Origin: Janthinobacterium sp. UMAB-56
GTDB lineage: Bacteria > Pseudomonadota > Gammaproteobacteria > Burkholderiales > Burkholderiaceae_D
Direction of reading: 5' to 3'
DNA: 64,000 nt
Assembly (NCBI RefSeq): GCF_900095265.1
Contig: NZ_LT607654.1
Span: forward strand, 407,751-471,750
Positions 26,588 to 34,404 of this stretch are shown here, piece after piece. The number at the start of each line of letters is the position of its first letter. The stretch's first letter is position 1. The notes below the pieces were generated by a model that saw only the letters and a list, made by a program, of their open reading frames with translations, did no database searches and was not told where the DNA came from. The translations under genes and the position numbers were made by a program.

Positions 26588-27574
26588 TCATGATTGGACC
26601 AGCGCGTCGAGCTGGGTACGGGTCGGCAAGCCTTCCATGTCGCCGGCCACCTGGATGGCAAAGGCGCCGACGCGATTGCCGCGCCCTACCGCCTGGGCCA
26701 GCGGCAAGCCTTCCAGCAAGGCGCTGACCAGGCCGGCCGCGAAGCCGTCGCCGGCGCCTACCGTGTCGACCACGTGGGCTACGCGCTCGCCCGGCACCAT
26801 GCCGCTGCCGCCATCGGCCGTGCGGTAATAGGCGCCGTCGGCGCCCAGTTTGATGACCACCAGCCGCACGCCCCGCTGCAGGTAATAGCCGGCGATGTCG
26901 TGCGGCAGGTCGTGGCCGGTGAGAATTTTTCCTTCTCCCAGGCCGGGCAGCACCCAGTGCGCCTTGCAGGCGAGGCGGTTGATCTGCTCGACCATGACGG
27001 CTTGCGATGGCCACAGCGAGGGCCGCAGGTTGGGGTCGAACGACACCGTCCTGCCGTTGGCGCGCATGAAATCGAGCGCCTTGCCGGCGAACGCCAGACT
27101 GGTCTCGGACAGCGCCGCAGCCACGCCGGTGGCGTGCAAATGGCGCGCCGACAGGAAGTAGGCGGGATCGAAGTCGGCCGGCGCCAATTGACTGGCGGCG
27201 GAACCCTTGCGGAAGTATTCGACCAGCGGATCGGCACCGTTCTCTGCCTGGGCCTTGAGCTGGAAGCCGCTGCACTGGCCGGCGACGGTGACGACCCGGC
27301 TGCAGTCCACGCCCTCGGCCTGCACGCTGGCGCGGATGAAGCGTCCGAAGGCATCGTCGCCCACCCGGCTGAGCCAACCGACGCGCAATCCCAGGCGCGC
27401 CAGGCCGATGGCGACATTCGTCTCGGCGCCGGCCAGGCGGCGCGTGAAATGCGCCACGCCCGCCAGGTCGCCCGCTTCCTCGGCAACGAACATCGCCATC
27501 GCCTCGCCATAGGTGACGACGTCGAGCGCGTGCCCCCCGTGCATTTCCTTTTGACGCAGTTCTTGTTTCATCAT
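26588..27574 (-). CDS. PfkB-family sugar-acid kinase, KguK/KdgK-like
   Basis: A 328-residue ribokinase-fold kinase. The N-terminal motif RRLAGAETNVAIGLARLG and the C-terminal ATP/anion-hole motif VDTVGAGDGFAAGL (catalytic Asp) are intact. ADPLVEYFRKGSAAS resembles 2-keto-3-deoxygluconate and 2-ketogluconate kinases. Lying between KguE-like and KguD-like genes, it most likely phosphorylates 2-ketogluconate to 2-keto-6-phosphogluconate. It overlaps the isomerase gene by four bases (ATGA coupling). KDG kinase remains possible. Confidence 0.87.
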   Translation of the reverse strand: MMKQELRQKEMHGGHALDVVTYGEAMAMFVAEEAGDLAGVAHFTRRLAGAETNVAIGLARLGLRVGWLSRVGDDAFGRFIRASVQAEGVDCSRVVTVAGQCSGFQLKAQAENGADPLVEYFRKGSAASQLAPADFDPAYFLSARHLHATGVAAALSETSLAFAGKALDFMRANGRTVSFDPNLRPSLWPSQAVMVEQINRLACKAHWVLPGLGEGKILTGHDLPHDIAGYYLQRGVRLVVIKLGADGAYYRTADGGSGMVPGERVAHVVDTVGAGDGFAAGLVSALLEGLPLAQAVGRGNRVGAFAIQVAGDMEGLPTRTQLDALVQS

Positions 27575-28317
27575 GCGGCCTCCAGCATCTGGACGTAGCG
27601 ACCCGTTTCAGCCACCAGGTCGGCGCCCTCGAGCGGGAATTCGATGGCCCGCTGCACGCCCGGCGCGAAGTGGGCGAAGACGGCGCGCCAGGCCGGATCG
27701 GCCTCGGAGACGGCGCAGGCGGAAAGCCGGCCCGCGTTCTCCATGACGGCCTTGCAATGCACATAGCGCACGTACGGCGCCAGCAGGCGCGCCGCCTGCT
27801 GCGCATCCTCGCCCACCCAGCGCCAGTTGCCGATGTCGAAGGTCAGCCCTACCGGCAGCCCGCCTTCGTGCGCCGCCGCCAGGAAGCGCGCCATCGGCGC
27901 CAGCGCACCGCCGTGGGCCGTCTGGTCGTTTTCCACCAGCAGCGCCACGGGCGCCGCCGCCAGCTGTGCGTTCAAGTCTTGCAGGTCTGGCGCGGCAGGG
28001 TAATGGCCCAGCGACACCTTCAGGTAGCGTGCCCCTAGGCGCACCGCCTCGTCCAGCATCTGCTGCAGCAGCGCTTGCTGCAGCAGCCCGTCGGCGCCCC
28101 ACAATTCGATGGGCGTGGAATACACCGCGTACAGGCCGCGCGCCGCCACCGCCGCGCCCATGCGCGCCAGGTCCGGCAGATCGGAAGTAAACAGTTCGCG
28201 GCGGATCTCGATGCCGGCGCCGCCCGCATCAGCCACCACGTCGATGAAATGGCTTTGCCCCAGCTGCCTTACCCTGCTTGCGCCATAGGCCGACGCCGCC
28301 ACCAGGACGGGGCTCAT
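27571..28317 (-). CDS. sugar-phosphate isomerase/epimerase family TIM-barrel protein, KguE-like
   Basis: A 248-residue xylose-isomerase-like barrel (AP endonuclease 2 superfamily). Metal-site residues appear in LLVENDQT (Glu), GLTFDIGNWRW (Asp) and YVHCKAV (His). Pseudomonas kgu operons carry such a gene (kguE) next to kguK; its exact reaction there is not settled. Its ATG overlaps the ABC ATPase stop (ATGA), and its own stop overlaps the kinase start, so the three are translationally coupled. Confidence 0.85.
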   Translation of the reverse strand: MSPVLVAASAYGASRVRQLGQSHFIDVVADAGGAGIEIRRELFTSDLPDLARMGAAVAARGLYAVYSTPIELWGADGLLQQALLQQMLDEAVRLGARYLKVSLGHYPAAPDLQDLNAQLAAAPVALLVENDQTAHGGALAPMARFLAAAHEGGLPVGLTFDIGNWRWVGEDAQQAARLLAPYVRYVHCKAVMENAGRLSACAVSEADPAWRAVFAHFAPGVQRAIEFPLEGADLVAETGRYVQMLEAA

Positions 28318-29048
28318 TTGATCGCTCCCGCGCCGACGAACTGGCGCGCTTCAGGCGTTTGCGGGTTGCTGAAAAAGGCTTCGGACGGCCCGCTCTCCCA
28401 CACCGTTCCCTGGTGCATGAAGACGGTGACGTCGGCCATGCGCCGCGCGAACTCCATCTCGTGCGTCACCAGCAGCATCGTCATGCCCGCCTGCGCCAGC
28501 TCTTCCATCACCTTCAGCACTTCCTGTGTCAGTTCCGGATCGAGCGCCGATGTGACTTCATCGAACAGCATCACCTGCGGCTCCATCGCCAGCGAACGGG
28601 CAATCGCCACGCGCTGCTGCTGGCCGCCCGACAGCTGCTCGGGATAGGCCTCGCGCTTGTGGTCCAGGCCCACCTGCTTGAGCACGCGCAGCGCCGTGGC
28701 ACGGCCCTCGGCGTCGGCCACCTTCTTGACGATGCGCGGCGCCAGCATGACGTTTTCTTCCACCGTCAGGTGGGGGAACAGGTTGTAGCTCTGGAAGACC
28801 ATGCCGACATCCTTGCGCAAGTCGAGCAGGTGCTCCTGGCGCGCCGTCAGCGTATGGCCTGCCACGACGATGCTGCCGCTGTCGATGGTTTCCAGGCCGT
28901 TGATACAGCGCAGCATGGTGCTCTTGCCGGAACCGCTGCGGCCGATCACGGCGATGACCTGGCCCCGCTCGACGGCGAAGGACACGCCCTTGAGCACATG
29001 ATTGGTGCCGAAGCTCTTGCTGATATTGTCGATTTCAACGATGGGCAT
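28314..29048 (-). CDS. polar-amino-acid-type ABC transporter ATPase (GlnQ family)
   Basis: A 244-residue ATPase. Walker A GRSGSGKST, signature LSGGQQQRVAIARSLA, Walker B VMLFDEVTSALDPE and switch His in LVTHEMEF are all present and typical of the glutamine/histidine (PAAT) class. It overlaps the upstream permease gene by 14 bases. Context makes it the motor of a sugar-acid importer rather than an amino-acid importer. Confidence 0.93.
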   Translation of the reverse strand: MPIVEIDNISKSFGTNHVLKGVSFAVERGQVIAVIGRSGSGKSTMLRCINGLETIDSGSIVVAGHTLTARQEHLLDLRKDVGMVFQSYNLFPHLTVEENVMLAPRIVKKVADAEGRATALRVLKQVGLDHKREAYPEQLSGGQQQRVAIARSLAMEPQVMLFDEVTSALDPELTQEVLKVMEELAQAGMTMLLVTHEMEFARRMADVTVFMHQGTVWESGPSEAFFSNPQTPEARQFVGAGAIK

Positions 29049-29685
29049 GGAATTTCCTTTCCAGTGAATGGCTGTAGCGCGACAGCGGGTAGCACATCGC
29101 GAAGTAAATCAGGGCGACGACGGGGAAGACGATGAAAGGCAGGAAGGTCGCGTTGCTGACCAGTTGTCCTGCCCGCGTCAGTTCCACCACGCCGATGATC
29201 GAGGTGATCGAGGTGTTCTTGATGATCTGCACCATGAAGCCCACCGTCGGCGGCAGCGAATGGCGCAGCGCCTGCGGCAGGATGACGTAGCGCAGTTGCT
29301 GGTAGCGGTTCAGCGCCAGCGCGGCCGATGCTTCCCACTGCTGGCGCTGCACGCCTTCGATGCAGCCGCGCCAGATCTCGCCCAGGTAGGCGCTGGCAAA
29401 GATCGTCATCGCCGCGCCGGCCGCGATGATCGGCGACAGCTTGTAGCCGAACAGGGCCAGGCCGTAATAAGTAAGAAACAGCACGATCAGCACCGGCGTG
29501 CCCTGGATCAGCTGAATGTACAGGGCGCTGATGAAACGCAGGAACGGGCTGCGCGCCGTGCGCAGCAGCGCCACCGCGAAGCCGGCGATGCCGCCCGTGA
29601 GGAAGACGATCAGCGACAGGCCGATGGTCCAGCGCGTGGCCTCGAACAGGAATTGCAGGTTATCCCAGGAAAAGTCACTGATCAT
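29035..29685 (-). CDS. PAAT-type ABC transporter permease
   Basis: A 216-residue inner-membrane permease with about five helices. QLIQGTPVLIVLFLTYYG near 85-100 is the conserved N-terminal permease motif, and AYLGEIWRGCIEGVQRQQWE is the EAA coupling loop. It forms a heterodimer with the permease encoded immediately upstream (one base between the genes). Confidence 0.93.
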   Translation of the reverse strand: MISDFSWDNLQFLFEATRWTIGLSLIVFLTGGIAGFAVALLRTARSPFLRFISALYIQLIQGTPVLIVLFLTYYGLALFGYKLSPIIAAGAAMTIFASAYLGEIWRGCIEGVQRQQWEASAALALNRYQQLRYVILPQALRHSLPPTVGFMVQIIKNTSITSIIGVVELTRAGQLVSNATFLPFIVFPVVALIYFAMCYPLSRYSHSLERKFHAHR

Positions 29686-29686
29686 G

Positions 29687-30379
29687 TCATGCTCCCATGC
29701 GCACCGCGCCCAGACGGCGGCGGCGTTTGAAGACGATCTGGCCCAGTACCCAGAAGCTGAAGCGGAACAGCAAGGCCAGCAGGATGTAGAGCACCATCAC
29801 GACGATGTAGATCTCGAAGCTGCGGAAGGTTTCCGAGTCAATCAGGTGGGCGGCGGCAGTCAGCTCTTCAGCGGAAATGGCCGACACCACGCTCGAGGCG
29901 AGCATCATCAGCGTGAACTGGCTGGCCAGCGCCGGATACACTTTTTCCAGCGCCGGCAGCAACACCACGTGGCGCATCACTTGCCAGTGCGTCATGCCCA
30001 GCGCCTGCGCCGCCTCCAGCTGCGAGGGATGGACGGCGCCGATGCCGGCGCGCACGATTTCCGCCGCATAGGCGCCCAGGTTGACCGTCATCGCGACAAG
30101 CGCGGCGCCGTTGGCGTCGAGCTGCAAGCCCAGCGACGGCAAGCCAAAGTAAATGATGAACAGCTGCACCAGGAACGGCGTGCTGCGGATGACCTCGACA
30201 TACGCGCGCACCACCGCGCGGGCATAGCCGGGACCACTCTTCAGGATGACGGCGGCGCACACGCCCACCACCAGCCCCAGCACCATCGCCAGGGCGCTCA
30301 GGCGTATCGTCAGCGCGGCGCCCCACAACAGGCGGTCCAGCGATTGCATGACGAGTTCGAAATGAAATTCATACGGCAT
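29687..30379 (-). CDS. PAAT-type ABC transporter permease
   Basis: A 230-residue permease paralogous to its neighbour: VIRSTPFLVQLFIIYFGLP and the EAA loop AYAAEIVRAGIGAVHPSQLE are clear. The ATG at 30379 (MPYEFHFELVMQ) has AAGGAG upstream and gives a normal length; the open frame extends 23 codons further but that start has no ribosome site. Together with the other permease it forms the membrane channel of the importer. Confidence 0.92.
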   Translation of the reverse strand: MPYEFHFELVMQSLDRLLWGAALTIRLSALAMVLGLVVGVCAAVILKSGPGYARAVVRAYVEVIRSTPFLVQLFIIYFGLPSLGLQLDANGAALVAMTVNLGAYAAEIVRAGIGAVHPSQLEAAQALGMTHWQVMRHVVLLPALEKVYPALASQFTLMMLASSVVSAISAEELTAAAHLIDSETFRSFEIYIVVMVLYILLALLFRFSFWVLGQIVFKRRRRLGAVRMGA

Positions 30380-30470
30380 ACTCAACTCCTTATCTACGTG
30401 CGCATCCCCGGCCACGCCACCAAGGTGGCGCGCCGTGCGGACGGGCACTCTGCCTATGCGGCTTGCGGTA

Positions 30471-31277
30471 TCAGAAGGTCGGCAATGGCGGCAGCGGCGC
30501 GCCGCTCCACTTGCGCGCGATGGCGTCGAGTTCGCCGTTCAGCTTGACGTAGTAGATGAAGTTGTTGAGCCACTGGTGCAGTTCGAAGTCGCCGCGGCGC
30601 ACCGCCATCGAATTCGGTTGCACGGAATACGTGAACCTGACCTCGATCTTCCCGGCGCCGCGCGTCTTGATGATGTCGAGCGCCATCGTGCTGGGGATCG
30701 AGACGGCGTCGACCTGCTTGCTGAGCAAGGCCTGGGTGACGGTGGCGTCATCCTCGAAACGCACGATGGTGGTGCCGGCCGGCGCCATGCGGCTCAGCGC
30801 CGTGTCATTCGTGGTGCCGCGCGTCACGCCCACCTTCTTGCCCTTCAGGTCGGCCAGTGCCTTGAATTTGCCGCCGACGGGCGCGACGATCGCCAGTTCG
30901 AATGCGCTGTAAGGCATGCTGAACATCAAGGTCTTGGCCCGTTCCGGCGTGGGCGCCAGGGTCGCCACGAGGAAGTCGACCTTGCCCGACTCCAGCGACG
31001 GCACGCGCGACGGCGCCGTCAGGGGCACCACTTCCACGGGCAGGTTCATGTATTTGCCGATCAGGTTGGCGACATCGACGTCATAGCCGACAGGCGCGCC
31101 CTTGGCGTCGATGCTGCCAAACGGCGGCGTGCCGCTGACCACGCCGATGGTCAGCTTGCCTTTTTTGATCAAGTCGCCAAGCGTCTGGGCACCGGCGTCG
31201 GCCGCTGCGCCCAGGGCGCACGTCGCTGCGAGCGCGCAGGCCACGATCTTCGCGTAAAACAGTGTAGTCATCTTCAT
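30471..31277 (-). CDS. periplasmic binding protein, SBP family 3, with altered ligand site
   Basis: A 268-residue periplasmic protein with signal peptide ending near AGAQ (31). SBP_bac_3 landmarks are KLTIGVVSGTPPFG, VGYDVDVANLIGKYM, LATLAPTPERAK-like segment (Arg113) and FSMPYSAF. In HisJ, LAO and GlnH proteins the Arg at this spot binds the ligand carboxylate and an Asp four residues after the (V/I)DA motif binds the alpha-ammonium. Here that motif reads QVDAVSIPSTMAL, so the Asp is replaced by Pro195. A carboxylate without an alpha-amino group is therefore a likely ligand, which agrees with the kgu-like enzymes downstream. First gene of the structural operon. Confidence 0.9.
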   Translation of the reverse strand: MKMTTLFYAKIVACALAATCALGAAADAGAQTLGDLIKKGKLTIGVVSGTPPFGSIDAKGAPVGYDVDVANLIGKYMNLPVEVVPLTAPSRVPSLESGKVDFLVATLAPTPERAKTLMFSMPYSAFELAIVAPVGGKFKALADLKGKKVGVTRGTTNDTALSRMAPAGTTIVRFEDDATVTQALLSKQVDAVSIPSTMALDIIKTRGAGKIEVRFTYSVQPNSMAVRRGDFELHQWLNNFIYYVKLNGELDAIARKWSGAPLPPLPTF

Positions 31278-31425
31278 GCTTCCGTCTCCTGTGATCCCGG
31301 TACCGGCCTCGTCGAGGCACTTCCGGGAATATTGTCAAATGGACGATTCAATTCGTCTCTGCACGTCATGCCAACCATTGCCCTGCCTGTCGATCCACGC
31401 TCCTTTCCACTGTGAACGCTGTTTA

Positions 31426-31439
31426 TGAAACCGGTTCCA
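31426..31439. promoter_or_regulatory. probable LacI-family operator in front of the structural operon
   Basis: TGAAACCGGTTCCA, an imperfect palindrome centred on CCGG, about 150 bases upstream of the binding-protein gene. It shares 12 of 14 bases with the TGAAACCGGTTTCA-type site known for PtxS of Pseudomonas plus its partner site at 32566 (from memory of that literature). Confidence 0.75.
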
Positions 31440-31449
31440 TTACTTTCCC

Positions 31450-31469
31450 AAAAAAAAGGGCAAGGCCCT
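31450..31469 (-). terminator. short rho-independent terminator after lacI
   Basis: On the minus strand AGGGC, loop CTT, GCCCT, then eight T. It separates the repressor transcript from the structural operon that starts downstream. Confidence 0.6.
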
Positions 31470-31477
31470 CTTCTCCG

Positions 31478-32527
31478 TCAATCGCCGCGCTGCGTGGAAT
31501 TGCGCACAATCAACTTACCTGGCAACAGCACCTCGCGCGGCGGGCACTGGTCGCCCTGCAGGCGCGACAGCATGCACGTCATCGCCGAAAAACCGATCTC
31601 GTAAGTCTGCTGCTCTATCGTGCTCAGGCCCGCCAATGGCGACCATGGCAATTCGTCAAAGCCCAGCAAGCCCACATCTTGCGGCATGCGCAAGGCAAGG
31701 CGCTGCAGCATCAGCGCCAGTTCCAGCGCGACCATGCCATTCGAGGCCAGCAGCGCCACGCGGCGGCCGCGCCATTGCGCCAAGCATTGCCGCACCTGCG
31801 CGTCGATGGAGGGCTGGTCGTCCAGGTCCACCTCCAGCACTGCGCCCATGCAGCCGGGATGCTCGGCCAAAACGGCCTGAAAACCGTCGGCGCGCATGAG
31901 CCGCGAACTGACGCCGGTCAAGGGCGGCGAGACGAAGGCGATGGCGTCGAAACCCTGCTCGATCAGATGCGCGGTGGCCAGCCGGCCCGCCTGCACATTG
32001 TCCAGGCCGACGAGGTCGAAATCGCACCCCTCGATGCGGCGGTCGACCAGCACGATGGGCATGTCCGCCTGCAGCAAGTCGGACGATTGGATGTTGCGCC
32101 CCTGCGTGATGACGATCAAGCCTTCCACGCTGTAGGAGCGCAGCGCGGCCAGCGACTGCCGCTCGCGCTGTTCGTCATTGCCGGTATTACACAAGATCAA
32201 GGTATAGCCATGCTGCTGGCAAGCCGCCTCCACGCCGCGCAACACGGCCACCGTGTAGGGATTGAGCATGTCTGCCACGACCATGCCGATCAAACGCGTG
32301 CGTCCGCGCTTGAGGCCGCGCGCCATCTGGTTCGGCTGGTAGCCCAGGCGCGCAATGGTGCGATCGATCTGGTGGCGGATACTCTCGGACAGGGCATCGA
32401 GTTCGCCGCCGAGAAAGCGCGACACACTGGTCTTCGACACGCCCGCCTCGCGCGCCACCTGGGCGATGGTCACGGGCCGTGCCGGCGCGCCGGAAACTGT
32501 TTTTTTGCTGCCGCGTACTGAATCCAA
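31478..32527 (-). CDS. LacI-family transcriptional repressor, PtxS-like
   Basis: A 349-residue regulator. The helix-turn-helix VTIAQVAREAGVSKTSVSRF, the hinge GYQPNQMARGLKRGRT and a periplasmic-binding-protein-like effector domain (LIGMVVADMLNPYTVAVLRG) are clear. I choose TTG 32527 because AGGGAG lies five bases upstream; an ATG at 32566 lies inside the operator palindrome and has no ribosome site. Two matching palindromes, one before this gene and one before the transporter genes, suggest that it represses itself and the operon until the sugar acid or a derivative binds. Confidence 0.9.
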   Translation of the reverse strand: MDSVRGSKKTVSGAPARPVTIAQVAREAGVSKTSVSRFLGGELDALSESIRHQIDRTIARLGYQPNQMARGLKRGRTRLIGMVVADMLNPYTVAVLRGVEAACQQHGYTLILCNTGNDEQRERQSLAALRSYSVEGLIVITQGRNIQSSDLLQADMPIVLVDRRIEGCDFDLVGLDNVQAGRLATAHLIEQGFDAIAFVSPPLTGVSSRLMRADGFQAVLAEHPGCMGAVLEVDLDDQPSIDAQVRQCLAQWRGRRVALLASNGMVALELALMLQRLALRMPQDVGLLGFDELPWSPLAGLSTIEQQTYEIGFSAMTCMLSRLQGDQCPPREVLLPGKLIVRNSTQRGD

Positions 32528-32565
32528 GGTCACTCCCTGCTGCCTGTTGACATCCAAACGAACCA

Positions 32566-32583
32566 TTTGGAACCGGTTCCAAA
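32566..32583. promoter_or_regulatory. perfect 18-bp palindromic operator upstream of lacI
   Basis: TTTGGAACCGGTTCCAAA, fully self-complementary, centred on CCGG. It lies 39-56 bases upstream of the chosen lacI start and matches the core of the site at 31426, as expected for autoregulation. Confidence 0.85.
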
Positions 32584-32660
32584 GATAGCACCGCAGTATC
32601 GATGACGCAAGCGATTTGCACGCTTGTGGCGGCGAAGGCACACGCTGGAGCGGCGTTGAT

Positions 32661-32707
32661 GAAAAAACGCCGCCCTGCCCCGGCAAATACCGGGAGCGGG
32701 CGGCGCG
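32661..32707 (-). terminator. strong terminator of ppnN
   Basis: On the minus strand GCCGCCCGCTCCCGG, a loop with a nested pairing, CCGGGGCAGGGCGGC, then GTTTTTTC. Just past the ppnN stop. Confidence 0.88.
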
Positions 32708-32722
32708 TGGATGAAAGACTGT

Positions 32723-34093
32723 TTACTGAATCACGGTATAGCAAGGCACATACGCCGTACCCGCCAGCTTCATGCGGTGCTGCGCCACGAAGGACGCCAG
32801 CAGCGCGTCCATGGGGCCGGCGATGGATTTGTCGCCATGGATCTCGAAATTGCCATGCTTTTCGATCGAGCGGATGCCGTCATCCTTGACGTTGCCCGCC
32901 ACCACGCCGGAGAACGCGCGGCGCAGCTGGGCCGCCAGCAAGTGCGTGGGCTGGTTCTTGTGCAAGCTCAGGTTGCGCATGTTTTCATGCGTGGGGTGGA
33001 ACGGCTTCTGGAACTCGTGGTCGATCTTCAGCAGCCAATTGAAATAATAGGCATCGCTGTGCGCCTTGCGGAATTCGCGCACCTGCTTGATTCCCTCCAG
33101 CATTTCGCGCGCCACCAGCTCCGGATCGTCGATGATGATCTTATAGCGCTGCTGCGCTTCCGGGCCCAGGGTATCGCTGATGAACTGGTTGATCTGCACG
33201 AAATACTCGCGCGAGGTTTCCGGCCCTGTGAAGATCAATGGGAAGGGAATCTCGGCATTGTCCGGGTGCAGCAAGATGCCGAGGATGTACAAAATCTCTT
33301 CGGCCGTGCCCGCGCCGCCGGGAAACACGACGATGCCGTGGCCGGCGCGCACGAACGCTTCCAGGCGTTTTTCGATGTCCGGCATGATGACCAGGTCATT
33401 GACGATGGGGTTGGGCGACTCGGCCGCGATGATGCCCGGCTCGGTGATGCCCAGGTAGCGGCCATTGTGCAAACGCTGCTTGGCGTGGCCGATGGTGGCG
33501 CCCTTCATGGGGCCCTTCATGGCGCCCGGGCCGCAACCGGTGCAGATGTCGAGGCCGCGCAAGCCCAGCTGGTAGCCCACTTCCTTCGAATAATTGTATT
33601 CGGCGCGGTTGATCGAGTGGCCGCCCCAGCACACGACCAGGTTCGGGTTGAGCTGCGTTTGCAGCACGTTGGCGTTGCGCAGGATGTGGAAGACGGCGTC
33701 CGTCACGCCTTCCGTGCTCTGCAAGTCAAATTTCGGGTTGCCCGTCACTTCGTCGCTGACGAAAATGATGTCGCGCAGCACGGCGAACAGGTGCTCGTGT
33801 ATGCCCTTGATCATCTTGCCATCGACAAAGGCAATGGCTGGCGCGCCCTTGATGTCGAGCTTGATGCCGCGCTCGCGCTGGATGATGGAGATTTCAAACG
33901 ACTGGTAGCGCTCCAGCAGGGCGCGGCCATCGTCGATGGTACTGCCGCAATTCAAGACCGCCAGCGCGCAGCGGCGGAAGGTGTTGTACAGGCCGCCCTG
34001 GCTGGTGTCGAGCAGTTTGTTGACTTCAGTCTTGGAGAGCACGTCCAGGCGGCCTTCCGGTGAAACCAGAGTATCGATAACGTCGTGTTCCAT
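32723..34093 (-). CDS. ppnN: pyrimidine/purine nucleotide 5'-monophosphate nucleosidase (PpnN/YgdH)
   Basis: A 456-residue LOG-family enzyme that cuts nucleoside monophosphates into base and ribose 5-phosphate; the E. coli homologue is bound and controlled by (p)ppGpp. The LOG signature FPGGAGTAEEI and the preceding GRYLGITEPGIIAAE and TGCGPGAMKGPMKG glycine-rich segments are present, with the N-terminal (~1-130) and C-terminal extensions that distinguish PpnN from short LOG proteins. The ATG at 34093 fits the E. coli length (454). Further upstream starts add a 39-residue arginine-rich tail without support. Confidence 0.93.
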   Translation of the reverse strand: MEHDVIDTLVSPEGRLDVLSKTEVNKLLDTSQGGLYNTFRRCALAVLNCGSTIDDGRALLERYQSFEISIIQRERGIKLDIKGAPAIAFVDGKMIKGIHEHLFAVLRDIIFVSDEVTGNPKFDLQSTEGVTDAVFHILRNANVLQTQLNPNLVVCWGGHSINRAEYNYSKEVGYQLGLRGLDICTGCGPGAMKGPMKGATIGHAKQRLHNGRYLGITEPGIIAAESPNPIVNDLVIMPDIEKRLEAFVRAGHGIVVFPGGAGTAEEILYILGILLHPDNAEIPFPLIFTGPETSREYFVQINQFISDTLGPEAQQRYKIIIDDPELVAREMLEGIKQVREFRKAHSDAYYFNWLLKIDHEFQKPFHPTHENMRNLSLHKNQPTHLLAAQLRRAFSGVVAGNVKDDGIRSIEKHGNFEIHGDKSIAGPMDALLASFVAQHRMKLAGTAYVPCYTVIQ

Positions 34094-34404
34094 AATGCGA
34101 AAAATCCCTTTAAAAATCGATGCTCGAAGGTCTTGCAGCCTTAATATACGACAAGTCGGGCCAGTTGTGCTGTGCCGCCGCAAAATCGCCCCGGCCATTC
34201 TTGCCTGCAAACCGGTTTGACTAATATGAAACAGTCATTCTTGCTAATGCGAATCGAAACCTTCGCTCAGCGCAATTTGTAGATTAGAATGCCAGCCTAT
34301 TGGAATTCCCGTGCGTGAGGTTCTTCATGAGAGTCCCCGCCGCCCGCAGGCTTCCATAAGTTTGTTGTATCGATTGACTATAATAATTTTTCAGGAGGAA
34401 CCGC
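34094..34404. other. divergent intergenic region ppnN / POT transporter
   Basis: No gene supported. It holds the ppnN promoter on the minus strand and the promoter and ribosome site (AGGAGG 34393-34398) of the rightward transporter gene. A stretch at 34270-34320 has several short inverted repeats, none convincing. Confidence 0.5.
34379..34384 (+). promoter_or_regulatory. -10 element TATAAT before the POT transporter gene
   Basis: Perfect TATAAT 21 bases before the ATG. If used, the leader would be only ~15 bases and begin right at the AGGAGG ribosome site. The -35 region is weak. Confidence 0.35.

Noticed and set aside
26568-27806. N-terminal extension of the KguD-like gene to a 732-codon frame
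   Set aside because: It lies wholly antisense-free but out of frame over the kinase gene and is Arg-rich with no fold; the kinase frame carries all PfkB motifs.
30380-30448. Upstream start of the second ABC permease gene
   Set aside because: No ribosome site; the ATG at 30379 has AAGGAG and gives the usual length.
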